7,627 bases of DNA from an uncultured Ruminococcus sp. Lineage in GTDB: Bacteria; Bacillota; Clostridia; Oscillospirales; CAG-272. The DNA is taken from positions 1-7,627 of the forward strand of contig CACYZS010000050.1 of the NCBI GenBank assembly GCA_902778985.1. The letters run 5' to 3'. Of this stretch, positions 1 through 5,675 are shown piece after piece. Within the stretch, counting starts at the first letter, position 1. Every line of letters starts with the position of its first letter. The translations under genes and the position numbers were made by a program. The notes beneath the pieces were generated by a model that did not search any database, was not told where the DNA came from, and worked only from the letters and a program-made list of their open reading frames with translations.

Positions 1-11
1 GCTCCGTGAAT

Positions 12-34
12 TGAATTGCGCGGCGCGCAATTCA
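12..34. repeat. Perfect 10-bp inverted repeat (hairpin) distal to the rlmH terminator
   Basis: Positions 12-21 and 25-34 are exact reverse complements separated by a 3-base loop (22-24). The arms end in AATTCA-type sequence and the centre holds GCGCGGCGCG, a 10-mer that recurs at 41-50 inside the neighbouring terminator. No T-run follows on either strand, so it does not look like a second intrinsic terminator by itself. It may be a backup stem stabilising the rlmH mRNA end, or the terminator of a gene left of the window. The stem is read directly from the sequence; the role is inference. Confidence 0.6.
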
Positions 35-36
35 TT

Positions 37-72
37 AAAAGCGCGGCGCGGGACTCCCGCGCCGCGTTTTTT
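37..72 (-). terminator. Rho-independent terminator of the DUF1015-rlmH unit, apparently bidirectional
   Basis: An 11-bp perfect G+C stem pairs 42-52 with 56-66 around a 3-base loop. On the minus strand it starts five bases after the rlmH stop codon and is followed by CTTTT (41-37). On the plus strand the same stem is followed by six T (67-72), so it could also stop transcription entering from the left. The plus-strand T-run is the longer one and overlaps the last base pairs of the rlmH stop codon. Stem plus T-run are visible directly; bidirectional activity is inferred. Confidence 0.85.
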
Positions 73-550
73 ATTTGTGATACTTCTTTCCCGCCCGGAT
101 CGAATACGCCCGGTAGAGCGATTCGAGGAAGACCACGCGCATCAACTGATGCGGGAAGGTCATCTTCGAGTAGGAGAGTTTCAGGGTCGCCTTTTCCTTG
201 ACGGCGGGGGACAGTCCGTGGGAACTCCCGATGACGAAAGCGAGCGTGCCGCCGGCGTCGCCGAAGCGTCCGACCGCGTCCGCAAACTCTTCGGAGGAGA
301 GTTGTTTCCCTTCGACGCAGAGGGCGACAAGCGGCGTTCCCTGCGGCAGGGCGGCAAGGATCTTCTCGCCTTCCTTGGTAAGGGAGGCGGCGACGGCGCG
401 GGGATCGTCCTCGTCGGCGATCCGCTCTTCGGGGAGATTGACTTCCCGCAGGTCGCAGAACGCGGCGAGCCGCTTGCGGTATTCGGCGGCGGCGTCGGAT
501 AGGTACGGTTCCTTCAGCGTTCCGACCGTGATCAGCGTCACGCGGTGCAT
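71..550 (-). CDS. rlmH: 23S rRNA (pseudouridine1915-N3)-methyltransferase RlmH
   Basis: The product is 159 residues, the usual length of RlmH (about 155-160). RlmH is a SPOUT-class SAM-dependent enzyme that methylates N3 of pseudouridine 1915 in helix 69 of 23S rRNA, acting on assembled 70S ribosomes as a homodimer. Visible family marks are the N-terminal VTLITVGTLKEPYL, the knot segment FVIGSSHGLS (residues 105-114, where most relatives have a Gly at the first Ser), LSYSKMTFPHQLMRVVFLES (125-144) and the C-terminal YRAYSIRAGKKYHK. The start at 550 is chosen because an AAGGGGGG Shine-Dalgarno (558-565) lies 7 bases upstream; longer in-frame reading to 757 runs into the preceding gene and adds unrelated Arg/Ser-rich sequence. 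It lies 28 bp after DUF1015 and is probably co-transcribed with it. Identity is near certain. Confidence 0.97.
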   Translation of the reverse strand: MHRVTLITVGTLKEPYLSDAAAEYRKRLAAFCDLREVNLPEERIADEDDPRAVAASLTKEGEKILAALPQGTPLVALCVEGKQLSSEEFADAVGRFGDAGGTLAFVIGSSHGLSPAVKEKATLKLSYSKMTFPHQLMRVVFLESLYRAYSIRAGKKYHK

Positions 551-578
551 GGCTTTTCCCCCCTTCGTCAGGATTCGG

Positions 579-1826
579 TCAGTTCTCCTCGGCGATCTTG
601 CGCGCCTCGAGATAGTAGCGTTTGTCGCGCGCCTCTCCCATCGAGAAGGTCTTGCGCGGGAGCGCGCCCTTTTCGCGGACGGCGGGGAAGAGTTGTTCCT
701 TCTCCATGCCCGGGAACAGGAAGCCGATCGCGCCGCGTTCCGAAACGATCGAAGCAAGCGCGTCCTCGCCGTGGATATAGTCGACCGTCACGCCGGGGTG
801 CGCCGCCACGTAGCGGTCAAGGAAGGATTGCAGGGTCCCGACGTCGAGCGGGTGGGTGCCGTGCGGATAGGTGACGGTGGAGGAGGTTTCGCCCGAAAGA
901 ACGGTCAGATGCGTCGCAGGCGCGTCGGGGTTCTTGACCGACGCCGTGAGAACGTCCGAGAGCAGCGCGTTCGTCAGATCCCCTTCGTCCGCCCCGAACA
1001 CGGCGCGGTAGATGGGACGGAAGACCAAAGCGGGCGAATGCAGGTTGACCAGTTCGACGAGGGCGTAGCGCGCGGGGTGGGTCAGCGCGTCGTCGCCGAG
1101 CGTGTCGAGCAGTTCCTCAAAGTACGCCTTCGCCGCTGCGAGCGAGTGGTTGCCGTCGCCGACCGCGAAGACCAGGGGATCCTCCCCCTCGGGGGCGATC
1201 GCGTCGAGCGCCTCGTCCACCCGTTTCTGTTTGGCGCGGTCGAGCAGATACCCGGTGACGTGCCCGCCGCCCTGCATCAGGTCAAAGTCGTAGAGCGGCG
1301 CCGTGCCGGTCGCGAGATCGGCGAGCGGTTCGATCACGGTTTTGCCGGGGTCGTCGAGCAGGAGCATCACGTGCGGCAGTTCGATCTTCGCGCCGCGGCG
1401 GATATCGACGCGGGGCGGAACGCGTTCGAGGACCGTTCCCTCGGTCGCCCTAATGGGCGGCTTGGATCCGGGTTTGTAATCGTAGTCAAGCAGGTCGATC
1501 GCACCGACCAACCCCTCGCGCACCGTGCCGTCGGACTGCGTGCGGCGCAGGTAGATCATGGCGTGTGGATATTCCTTGAACGCCCCGTCGGAGAGGGCTT
1601 TTTCCATCGCTGCGTGGATCCCGGGGATCCGCTCTTTCCGCTCGGAAAGGAAGAGTTCGGGAAGAATGAAGCGCAGGGTCGAGAGGGCGTCGCCGACCAC
1701 CGTCTCGGTCTCTTCCCAGACGGCGGGCTCGCTCGTGAACTGGTCGCAGGCAACGACGGCGTAGCGCGTGCCGTCGACTTTCTTGAAATCGGGCAACAGG
1801 ATATCGGCGGGATAAAAACGGCTCAT
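579..1826 (-). CDS. DUF1015 family protein of unknown function
   Basis: The product is 415 residues, full length for DUF1015 (about 400-420), and soluble, with no signal peptide or membrane segment. Recognisable family segments are the N-terminal YAVVACDQFTSEPAVW (22-37), a GDGNHSLAAAK motif at 223-233 and a C-terminal LPRKTFSMGEARDKRYYLE (389-407). The biochemical function of DUF1015 is not established; in Bacillota members are often found near serine biosynthesis genes (recalled, not tested here), and no such genes are in this window. The start at 1826 has AAAGGAG with GGAG (1833-1836) six bases upstream; the in-frame extension to 1949 adds 41 residues of poor quality and no ribosome binding site. 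The gene heads a short unit with rlmH and is separated from the cysteine desulfurase by 278 bp, so it probably has its own promoter. Confidence 0.93.
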   Translation of the reverse strand: MSRFYPADILLPDFKKVDGTRYAVVACDQFTSEPAVWEETETVVGDALSTLRFILPELFLSERKERIPGIHAAMEKALSDGAFKEYPHAMIYLRRTQSDGTVREGLVGAIDLLDYDYKPGSKPPIRATEGTVLERVPPRVDIRRGAKIELPHVMLLLDDPGKTVIEPLADLATGTAPLYDFDLMQGGGHVTGYLLDRAKQKRVDEALDAIAPEGEDPLVFAVGDGNHSLAAAKAYFEELLDTLGDDALTHPARYALVELVNLHSPALVFRPIYRAVFGADEGDLTNALLSDVLTASVKNPDAPATHLTVLSGETSSTVTYPHGTHPLDVGTLQSFLDRYVAAHPGVTVDYIHGEDALASIVSERGAIGFLFPGMEKEQLFPAVREKGALPRKTFSMGEARDKRYYLEARKIAEEN

Positions 1827-1884
1827 GGGGTTCTCCTTTATGAAACGAAAAATTGATCGGGTTGAAAAATACGGTCGGTTGCGT

Positions 1885-1912
1885 ATAGGATCGCGTTTTG
1901 CGGGCATCCTAT
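1885..1912. repeat. Perfect inverted repeat ATAGGAT-N14-ATCCTAT upstream of DUF1015
   Basis: The arms 1885-1891 and 1906-1912 are exact reverse complements and their centres are 21 bp apart, two helical turns. Within the spacer CGC (1892-1894) can pair with GCG (1900-1902) around a GTTTT loop, leaving a 3-base bulge, so the element can also fold as a 10-bp RNA hairpin. Unlike the other stems of this intergenic region the arms are A/T-containing, so chance formation through high GC is less likely. The right arm overlaps a candidate -10 box for DUF1015. It may be an operator for a dimeric regulator or a leader hairpin. Confidence 0.5.
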
Positions 1913-1933
1913 CTTGCGAGGGCGGGACGGCAA
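1906..1933 (-). promoter_or_regulatory. Weak candidate promoter for the DUF1015-rlmH unit
   Basis: On the minus strand TTGCCG (1928-1933) and TAGGAT (1906-1911) are spaced by 16 bp and lie about 80 bp before the DUF1015 start codon. Each hexamer matches the sigma-A consensus at four positions (TTGaca, TAtaaT), clearly poorer than the two promoters near 7100. It is the best pair I found between the two transcription units, and the -10 overlaps the ATAGGAT inverted repeat, which would suit repression. Location is plausible; activity is unproven. Confidence 0.3.
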
Positions 1934-1969
1934 ACGGACGTTGACACACGGTTGCCGCGGCTCTCTTAC

Positions 1970-1994
1970 CGGGGGACCGCGGCGCGGTGCCCCG
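1970..1994. repeat. Strong G+C hairpin in the csd-DUF1015 intergenic region
   Basis: CGGGG (1970-1974) pairs with CCCCG (1990-1994) and ACCGC (1976-1980) pairs with GCGGT (1984-1988) around a GGC loop, with a single G/G mismatch between the two helices: ten base pairs in 25 bases. Immediately to its right an 8-bp pair CCCGCGAA/TTCGCGGG (1997-2004 and 2026-2033) encloses a second stem CGGT/ACCG (2005-2008 and 2013-2016), and then a 9-bp stem with one bulge (2044-2052 and 2071-2080) follows. On either strand these would be consecutive RNA stem-loops. No known RNA family was recognised. Confidence 0.45.
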
Positions 1995-2104
1995 AACCCG
2001 CGAACGGTGGGGACCGTTTCACGCCTTCGCGGGGGAGCCGACTCCGCCGTCCGCATTCCGGAACGATCCGGGACGGGCGGTCGGGGCGGTTCTTTTTTAT
2101 TGTC

Positions 2105-3274
2105 TTAAAAGCGGGCGAGCCGCGCGATCTCCTCTGAAAGCGCGTCGCAGAACAGATCGACCTGCTCGGTGGTGTTCCGGTGCGAGAAACTGACGCGAAT
2201 GGTCGCGTCGGCGTCGGGATCCGACAGCCCGAACGCCGAGAGGGCGGACGTGCCGTGCTTGCCGTGCGAGGAACACGCCGAACCGCTCGATACGTAAATG
2301 CCGCGCGCCGAAAGGGCGTGGAGCATGGTCTCGCTCTTGATGCGCGGGAGCGTCAGGCTGACGATATGCGGGGCTGAAACCGGGGGCAGATTTACCCGCA
2401 CGCCGGACAGGCGCGGATCGCTTGCGAGGGTCGCGAGCAGACGCTCGCGGAGTTCGGTCAGGCGCGAGACGCGTTCCGAGAGGGCGGAATACCCGACCGC
2501 CGCGGCTTTGGCGAACGCCGCGCACGACGGCGGATCCTCGGTCCCGGAACGAAGTCCGGTCTCCTGCCCGCCTCCCAAAAGGATCGGGGAAAGCCCGCGG
2601 TTCCGGATCACGCCCGGATCCACCCAGAGCGCCCCGGTGCCCTTCGGTCCCTCGATTTTGTGCGAACTCAGGGTAAGCAGTCCGCACCCGAGCGTCTTGA
2701 CCGAGAACGGTACTTTCAGGTAGGCTTGCGTGGCGTCGACGTGCAGGATCGCGTCGGGACACGATCGGCGCAGGGCGGCGGCGACGGCGGGAACGTCGTA
2801 GAGCGCGCCGGTCTCGTTGTTGACCAGCATCACGCTCGCTAAGATCACGTCGGGGGTGGCGAGTTTCAGAATCGCCTCGGGATCGAGCCGACCGCCGGTC
2901 GTCGGGATCTCGACGATCCTGTACCCCTCGTCTGCCAGGGCGGCGAGCGGCATTTTCACCGAGGCGTGTTCGCCGGCGGAAGTTAAAATCGTTTTCCCCT
3001 TGAAACGCGGTTTGGCGTGCGCCCGACCGAGGATCGCGAGGTTGTTCGCCTCGGTCCCGCCGGACGTGAAGAGGACCGTTCCCCCCGCGGCGTCGCCGAC
3101 CGTTTTGGAAATCGACTGCCTTGCGTCTTTTAAAACCGTTTCGGCGTCCTTTCCCATTCCGTGGAGCGACGACGGGTTGCCGTATTCGCTCCTCGCGACC
3201 GAAAGGTAGGTCTTCAGCGCTTCTTCCGAGATCCTCGTGGTGGCGCTGTTGTCAAAGTAGATCTCGTTTCCCAT
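2105..3274 (-). CDS. Class I cysteine desulfurase (NifS/IscS-like, PLP-dependent)
   Basis: The product has 389 residues, normal for the family. These cytosolic homodimers remove sulfur from L-cysteine to form alanine and an enzyme persulfide that feeds Fe-S clusters or thiolated tRNA and cofactors. Visible marks are YFDNSATTR (6-14), SGGTEANN (71-78), the PLP-stacking His in GEHASV (H103), HVDATQ with D180 and Q183, SSHKIEGPKGTGAL with the PLP lysine K206, GGGQETGLRSGTE (234-246), and the mobile-loop nucleophile C334 in SSGSACSSHG, the short-loop arrangement of class I. The residue after GTE is Asp where most relatives have Asn. The start at 3274 has AAGGAG six bases upstream, and that box overlaps the TAA of the lipoprotein gene, pointing to translational coupling. 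It is last in the murD operon and no scaffold (iscU/nifU), thiI or mnmA is adjacent, so the sulfur acceptor cannot be named; iscS, nifS or csd would all be guesses. Confidence 0.95.
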   Translation of the reverse strand: MGNEIYFDNSATTRISEEALKTYLSVARSEYGNPSSLHGMGKDAETVLKDARQSISKTVGDAAGGTVLFTSGGTEANNLAILGRAHAKPRFKGKTILTSAGEHASVKMPLAALADEGYRIVEIPTTGGRLDPEAILKLATPDVILASVMLVNNETGALYDVPAVAAALRRSCPDAILHVDATQAYLKVPFSVKTLGCGLLTLSSHKIEGPKGTGALWVDPGVIRNRGLSPILLGGGQETGLRSGTEDPPSCAAFAKAAAVGYSALSERVSRLTELRERLLATLASDPRLSGVRVNLPPVSAPHIVSLTLPRIKSETMLHALSARGIYVSSGSACSSHGKHGTSALSAFGLSDPDADATIRVSFSHRNTTEQVDLFCDALSEEIARLARF

Positions 3275-3284
3275 TTCCGTCTCC

Positions 3285-4376
3285 TTATTTGAAGCGGAAC
3301 TCGGTCAGAACGCGGGCAAACTCGTCGGCGTGGGCGGAAAACGTCGCCTTGGCGGCGTCGGCGTTCTCTCCGACGGCGGAAAGGGTCAGGGTATAGAGCC
3401 CGCGGTGCATTCCGGTACGGAGCATCACGTACACGACCGAGAAGCGGACGACGCGTCCGTCGCCCCGCCGCGTCACGCGGCACTCGTAGCGGAAGGCGTC
3501 GCAGCCGTCCACCTTGATCTGTTCGGGTTCGTCGGCAAGGACGGTCACGTCGTTATAGCGGAGTTCGTATTGCTCCTTTTGCGACGCGAAATACTCCTGA
3601 ACCGTCGAAAACCCCTCGGGATAAAGCGAGATGGCGGATACACCCGCCCCGTCGGCGGCATACCCCGACGAGATCCCCGTCTTCATATCGACGGTCCATT
3701 CGAGGGGCAGATAGAGCGAGTAGTGGGCGATCTTCTTGTCCGAGGCGACCTGCATCCCCTCAGGCGCGCCGTCGGTGATCTTCTCGGCTTCCTCGGGCGT
3801 TTTGGTCACTTCCCGGAAGGAGAAGTTGGCGACGGTCAGTTCAAAATATTCGAGGTGATCGGCGTACCCGACCGTCCCGGTCACGGTGGCGTCTACTTTA
3901 CCGGAGTAGGTCAGGATCGCTACGCCGTCGGACGGAGTTTCGCCCCGCGGGACGAGGATCTGCATCACCTTGTAGTTGACGCCGCCGCGCGTGAAGGCGT
4001 ACACCCACGCCCGACCGGAAATCTCCTCTTTACCGACCTTGTATTCCTCGTTTTCGGTTTCGTAGGCGAGCGTCGTCCCGGGATCGGCGATCGCGTCGAT
4101 CGCGGCGCGGTTGGCGTTCCAGTAGGCTTCCAGCGTTTCCTCTTCGGGGGCGACTACGGTCGCGGAGATCGCGGTGGGATCGAGGTCCGAAACGAACGCG
4201 GTCAGAACGCCGGTCGATCGGTCGACCGTGAACCCCTTCGGCACGTAGAGCACGAAGCCGTCGAGGTCGGGGTCCGACGCGAGCATCATCCCCTCGGGGA
4301 CCTCGGACTTTGCGCACGAGGCGAGGAGCAGCGTCGCGAGAAGCAACAGGCAAATGACGGAAAGCACACGTTTCAT
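3285..4376 (-). CDS. Lipoprotein of unknown function with two copies of one domain
   Basis: The 363-residue product begins MKRVLSVICL and a hydrophobic stretch ending LLLAS-C, a classic lipobox with the lipidated cysteine at residue 21, so it should be anchored on the outer face of the membrane. The mature part consists of two similar halves, about 27-188 and 205-363. Each opens with PEGM..ASD, then a Y(V/L)P..(F/W)TVD strand, a TG(V/I) turn, an AIS strand and a helix starting (L/V)(E/Q)(A/E)Y(W/F); each ends in a long amphipathic segment and a final F.FRE or FRFK strand. The pattern recalls PsbP-like folds seen in other clostridial lipoproteins, but this is only a resemblance. Start at 4376: GGGGGAG lies just upstream and the ATG overlaps the TGA of the preceding gene (ATGA, 4373-4376). 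Ten bases separate it from the cysteine desulfurase. Function unknown; the domain duplication is clear. Confidence 0.88.
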   Translation of the reverse strand: MKRVLSVICLLLLATLLLASCAKSEVPEGMMLASDPDLDGFVLYVPKGFTVDRSTGVLTAFVSDLDPTAISATVVAPEEETLEAYWNANRAAIDAIADPGTTLAYETENEEYKVGKEEISGRAWVYAFTRGGVNYKVMQILVPRGETPSDGVAILTYSGKVDATVTGTVGYADHLEYFELTVANFSFREVTKTPEEAEKITDGAPEGMQVASDKKIAHYSLYLPLEWTVDMKTGISSGYAADGAGVSAISLYPEGFSTVQEYFASQKEQYELRYNDVTVLADEPEQIKVDGCDAFRYECRVTRRGDGRVVRFSVVYVMLRTGMHRGLYTLTLSAVGENADAAKATFSAHADEFARVLTEFRFK

Positions 4377-5638
4377 TTCGTCTCCCCCTCTTGTCTTACT
4401 TTCAGAACGGCGTCGAGCGCCGAAAGGATCCCGATCTTGCCGCTTTCGTAGGTCAGCCCGCCCTGCAGGTAGGCGTTATAGGGTTCCCGGATCGGTCCGT
4501 CCGCCGAGAGTTCGAGCGACGAACCCTGCACGAAGGTCCCCGCCGCCATGATGACCGGGGAACTGTACCCCGGCATATCCCAGGGTTCGCAGGTGACGAA
4601 CGCGTCGACGGGAGAGCCCGCCTGGATCCCGCGGCAGAAGGCGATCAGGTTGTCCGCCGTCTTGCAGCGCACGGTCTGGATGATATCCGATCGCGGCACG
4701 TCCCACGCCGGCTCGACGTCGAAGCCGAGGGCGGAGAACAGGTACGCCGCGAGGTGCATGGTTTTGAGCGCTTGTCCGACCGAGTGCGGCGCGTAGAAAA
4801 GACCTTTATACAGGTTGCGGTTCTGCCCGAGCGTCGCGCCCTCTTCGGCTCCGATCCCGGGTGCCGTCGCCCGGCAGGCGACCAGTTCCACGGCGTCGGC
4901 GCGCCCGGCGAGATATCCGCCCGACTCCGCCATTCCTCCGCCGGGATTCTTGATCAGCGAGCCGATCATCAGATCGGCGCCGACGGCGACCGGTTCGACG
5001 TCTTCGGTGAATTCGCCGTAGCAGTTATCCACCACGACGCGCGCGCGGCTCGTCCGTTCCTTGACGAAAGCGGCGAGTTTCCCGATCTCGGACACGGTCA
5101 GCGTCGGACGGTCGAGATACCCCTTCGAGCGTTGAATGAACGCCACCCTGACGGCGTCGCCCTCCTCCGAGAGCGCCCGGGCGATCCCGTCGTAGTCGGG
5201 CGAACCGTCTTTTTGGAGAGCGACTTCCCGGTAGCGCACGCCGAAGTCAAGGAGCGACCCGCGCCCGGCTTCGCCCGAAAGACCGATCACCTCGTCGAGG
5301 GTGTCGTAGGGCTTGCCGGTCAGGGACAGCAGCACGTCGCCCGGACGGAGCAGGGCGAACAGTCCGATGGTCAGCGCGTGGGTCCCGGATACGATCGAAT
5401 GGCGGACGAACGCCGCCTCGCATCCGAAGACCTCGGCGTAGATCTTGTCGAGCGTGTCGCGCCCGGTATCGTCGAGCCCGTAGCCGTTGGTGGACGCGAA
5501 ACTGGTCTCGCTCACCCGGTTGTTCCGGAACGCCGTAAGAACGCGCGCGGTCAGGCGTTCGCTCCGCTTTTCGATCTCCTTGAAGCGGGGGGCGAGCGCC
5601 TCTTCGGCTTGCTCGATCAGTTTGGAAAGGTCTGTCAT
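4373..5638 (-). CDS. Methionine gamma-lyase family / 'aluminium resistance' PLP-dependent protein
   Basis: The 421-residue protein matches, by recognition, the Bacillota family annotated as aluminium resistance protein or methionine gamma-lyase family (fold type I, Cys/Met metabolism superfamily). Marks seen: RVSETSFASTNGYGLDDTGRD (41-61), VRHSIVSGTHAL (78-89), SLTGKPYDTLDEVIG (105-119), VVVDNCYGEF with the PLP-ring Asp D204, GSLIKNPGGG with the probable PLP lysine K230, and a C-terminal ...LQGGLTYESGKIGI segment. The expected chemistry is PLP-dependent elimination on a sulfur amino acid, but substrates of this clade are poorly established and the aluminium label rests on an old phenotype. 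The start at 5638 follows AGGAAG (5645-5650) by six bases; the in-frame extension to 5791 overlaps murD and is Arg/Ser-rich noise. It lies 37 bp after murD and overlaps the lipoprotein gene by 4 bp, so all are co-transcribed. Cytosolic; no signal peptide. Confidence 0.92.
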   Translation of the reverse strand: MTDLSKLIEQAEEALAPRFKEIEKRSERLTARVLTAFRNNRVSETSFASTNGYGLDDTGRDTLDKIYAEVFGCEAAFVRHSIVSGTHALTIGLFALLRPGDVLLSLTGKPYDTLDEVIGLSGEAGRGSLLDFGVRYREVALQKDGSPDYDGIARALSEEGDAVRVAFIQRSKGYLDRPTLTVSEIGKLAAFVKERTSRARVVVDNCYGEFTEDVEPVAVGADLMIGSLIKNPGGGMAESGGYLAGRADAVELVACRATAPGIGAEEGATLGQNRNLYKGLFYAPHSVGQALKTMHLAAYLFSALGFDVEPAWDVPRSDIIQTVRCKTADNLIAFCRGIQAGSPVDAFVTCEPWDMPGYSSPVIMAAGTFVQGSSLELSADGPIREPYNAYLQGGLTYESGKIGILSALDAVLKVRQEGETK

Positions 5639-5654
5639 CTGATACTTCCTTTTT

Positions 5655-5669
5655 CCGTCGTCTCGACGG
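5655..5669. repeat. Intercistronic hairpin between murD and the PLP gene
   Basis: CCGTCG (5655-5660) and CGACGG (5664-5669) are perfect complements around a TCT/AGA loop. On the minus-strand mRNA the stem sits between the murD stop and the AGGAAG box of the next gene, and is followed by an A-run rather than U, so it is not a terminator for this operon. It may protect or process the mRNA or tune initiation of the next cistron. The fold is clear; a role is inferred. Confidence 0.45.
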
Positions 5670-5675
5670 TCGTTT

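Larger units (their letters stand above)
1827..2104. other. 278-bp gene-free region rich in inverted repeats
   Basis: No credible coding frame is present. The region lies after the cysteine desulfurase stop and before the DUF1015 start, both on the minus strand. It contains, from left to right, inverted repeats at 1885-1912, 1928-1957, 1970-1994, 1997-2033 and 2044-2080, most of them G+C-rich. On the minus strand no stem is followed by a run of T, so I see no standard terminator for the upstream operon; the only long T-run (2092-2097) is on the plus strand. The left 60 bases are A/T-richer and form the likely leader of the DUF1015 gene. It could hold a structured RNA, a Rho-dependent or long-range terminator, or simply structured 3' untranslated sequence. 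The stems are seen; any function is inference. Confidence 0.6.

Noticed and set aside
198..1856. 552-codon open frame on the plus strand opposite rlmH and DUF1015
   Set aside because: It lies antisense to two well-recognised genes, shows no family resemblance, is Arg/Gly/Val-rich, and has no ribosome binding site; GC-rich codon bias produces such shadows.
1941..1964. Plus-strand TTGACA as a -35 box
   Set aside because: No acceptable -10 at 16-18 bp (TCTTAC at best) and no plus-strand gene downstream.
1985..2003. tRNA T-arm-like GGGTTCGGGGC on the minus strand
   Set aside because: The invariant A after GTTCR is missing and no acceptor, D or anticodon arms can be built around it.
1838..2056. 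72-codon minus-strand frame in the intergenic region
   Set aside because: Arg/Pro-rich composition, no Shine-Dalgarno before its ATG, and it ends inside the leader of the DUF1015 gene.
1971..2098. T-box riboswitch suspected from GGGACCGCGG-like sequence and a T-run on the plus strand
   Set aside because: The conserved T-box sequence is only partly matched, no stem I or specifier region was seen, and no plus-strand gene follows the T-run.
2044..2098. Plus-strand intrinsic terminator (stem 2044-2080, T-run 2092-2097)
   Set aside because: The T-run begins 11 or more bases after the stem and there is no plus-strand gene to terminate.
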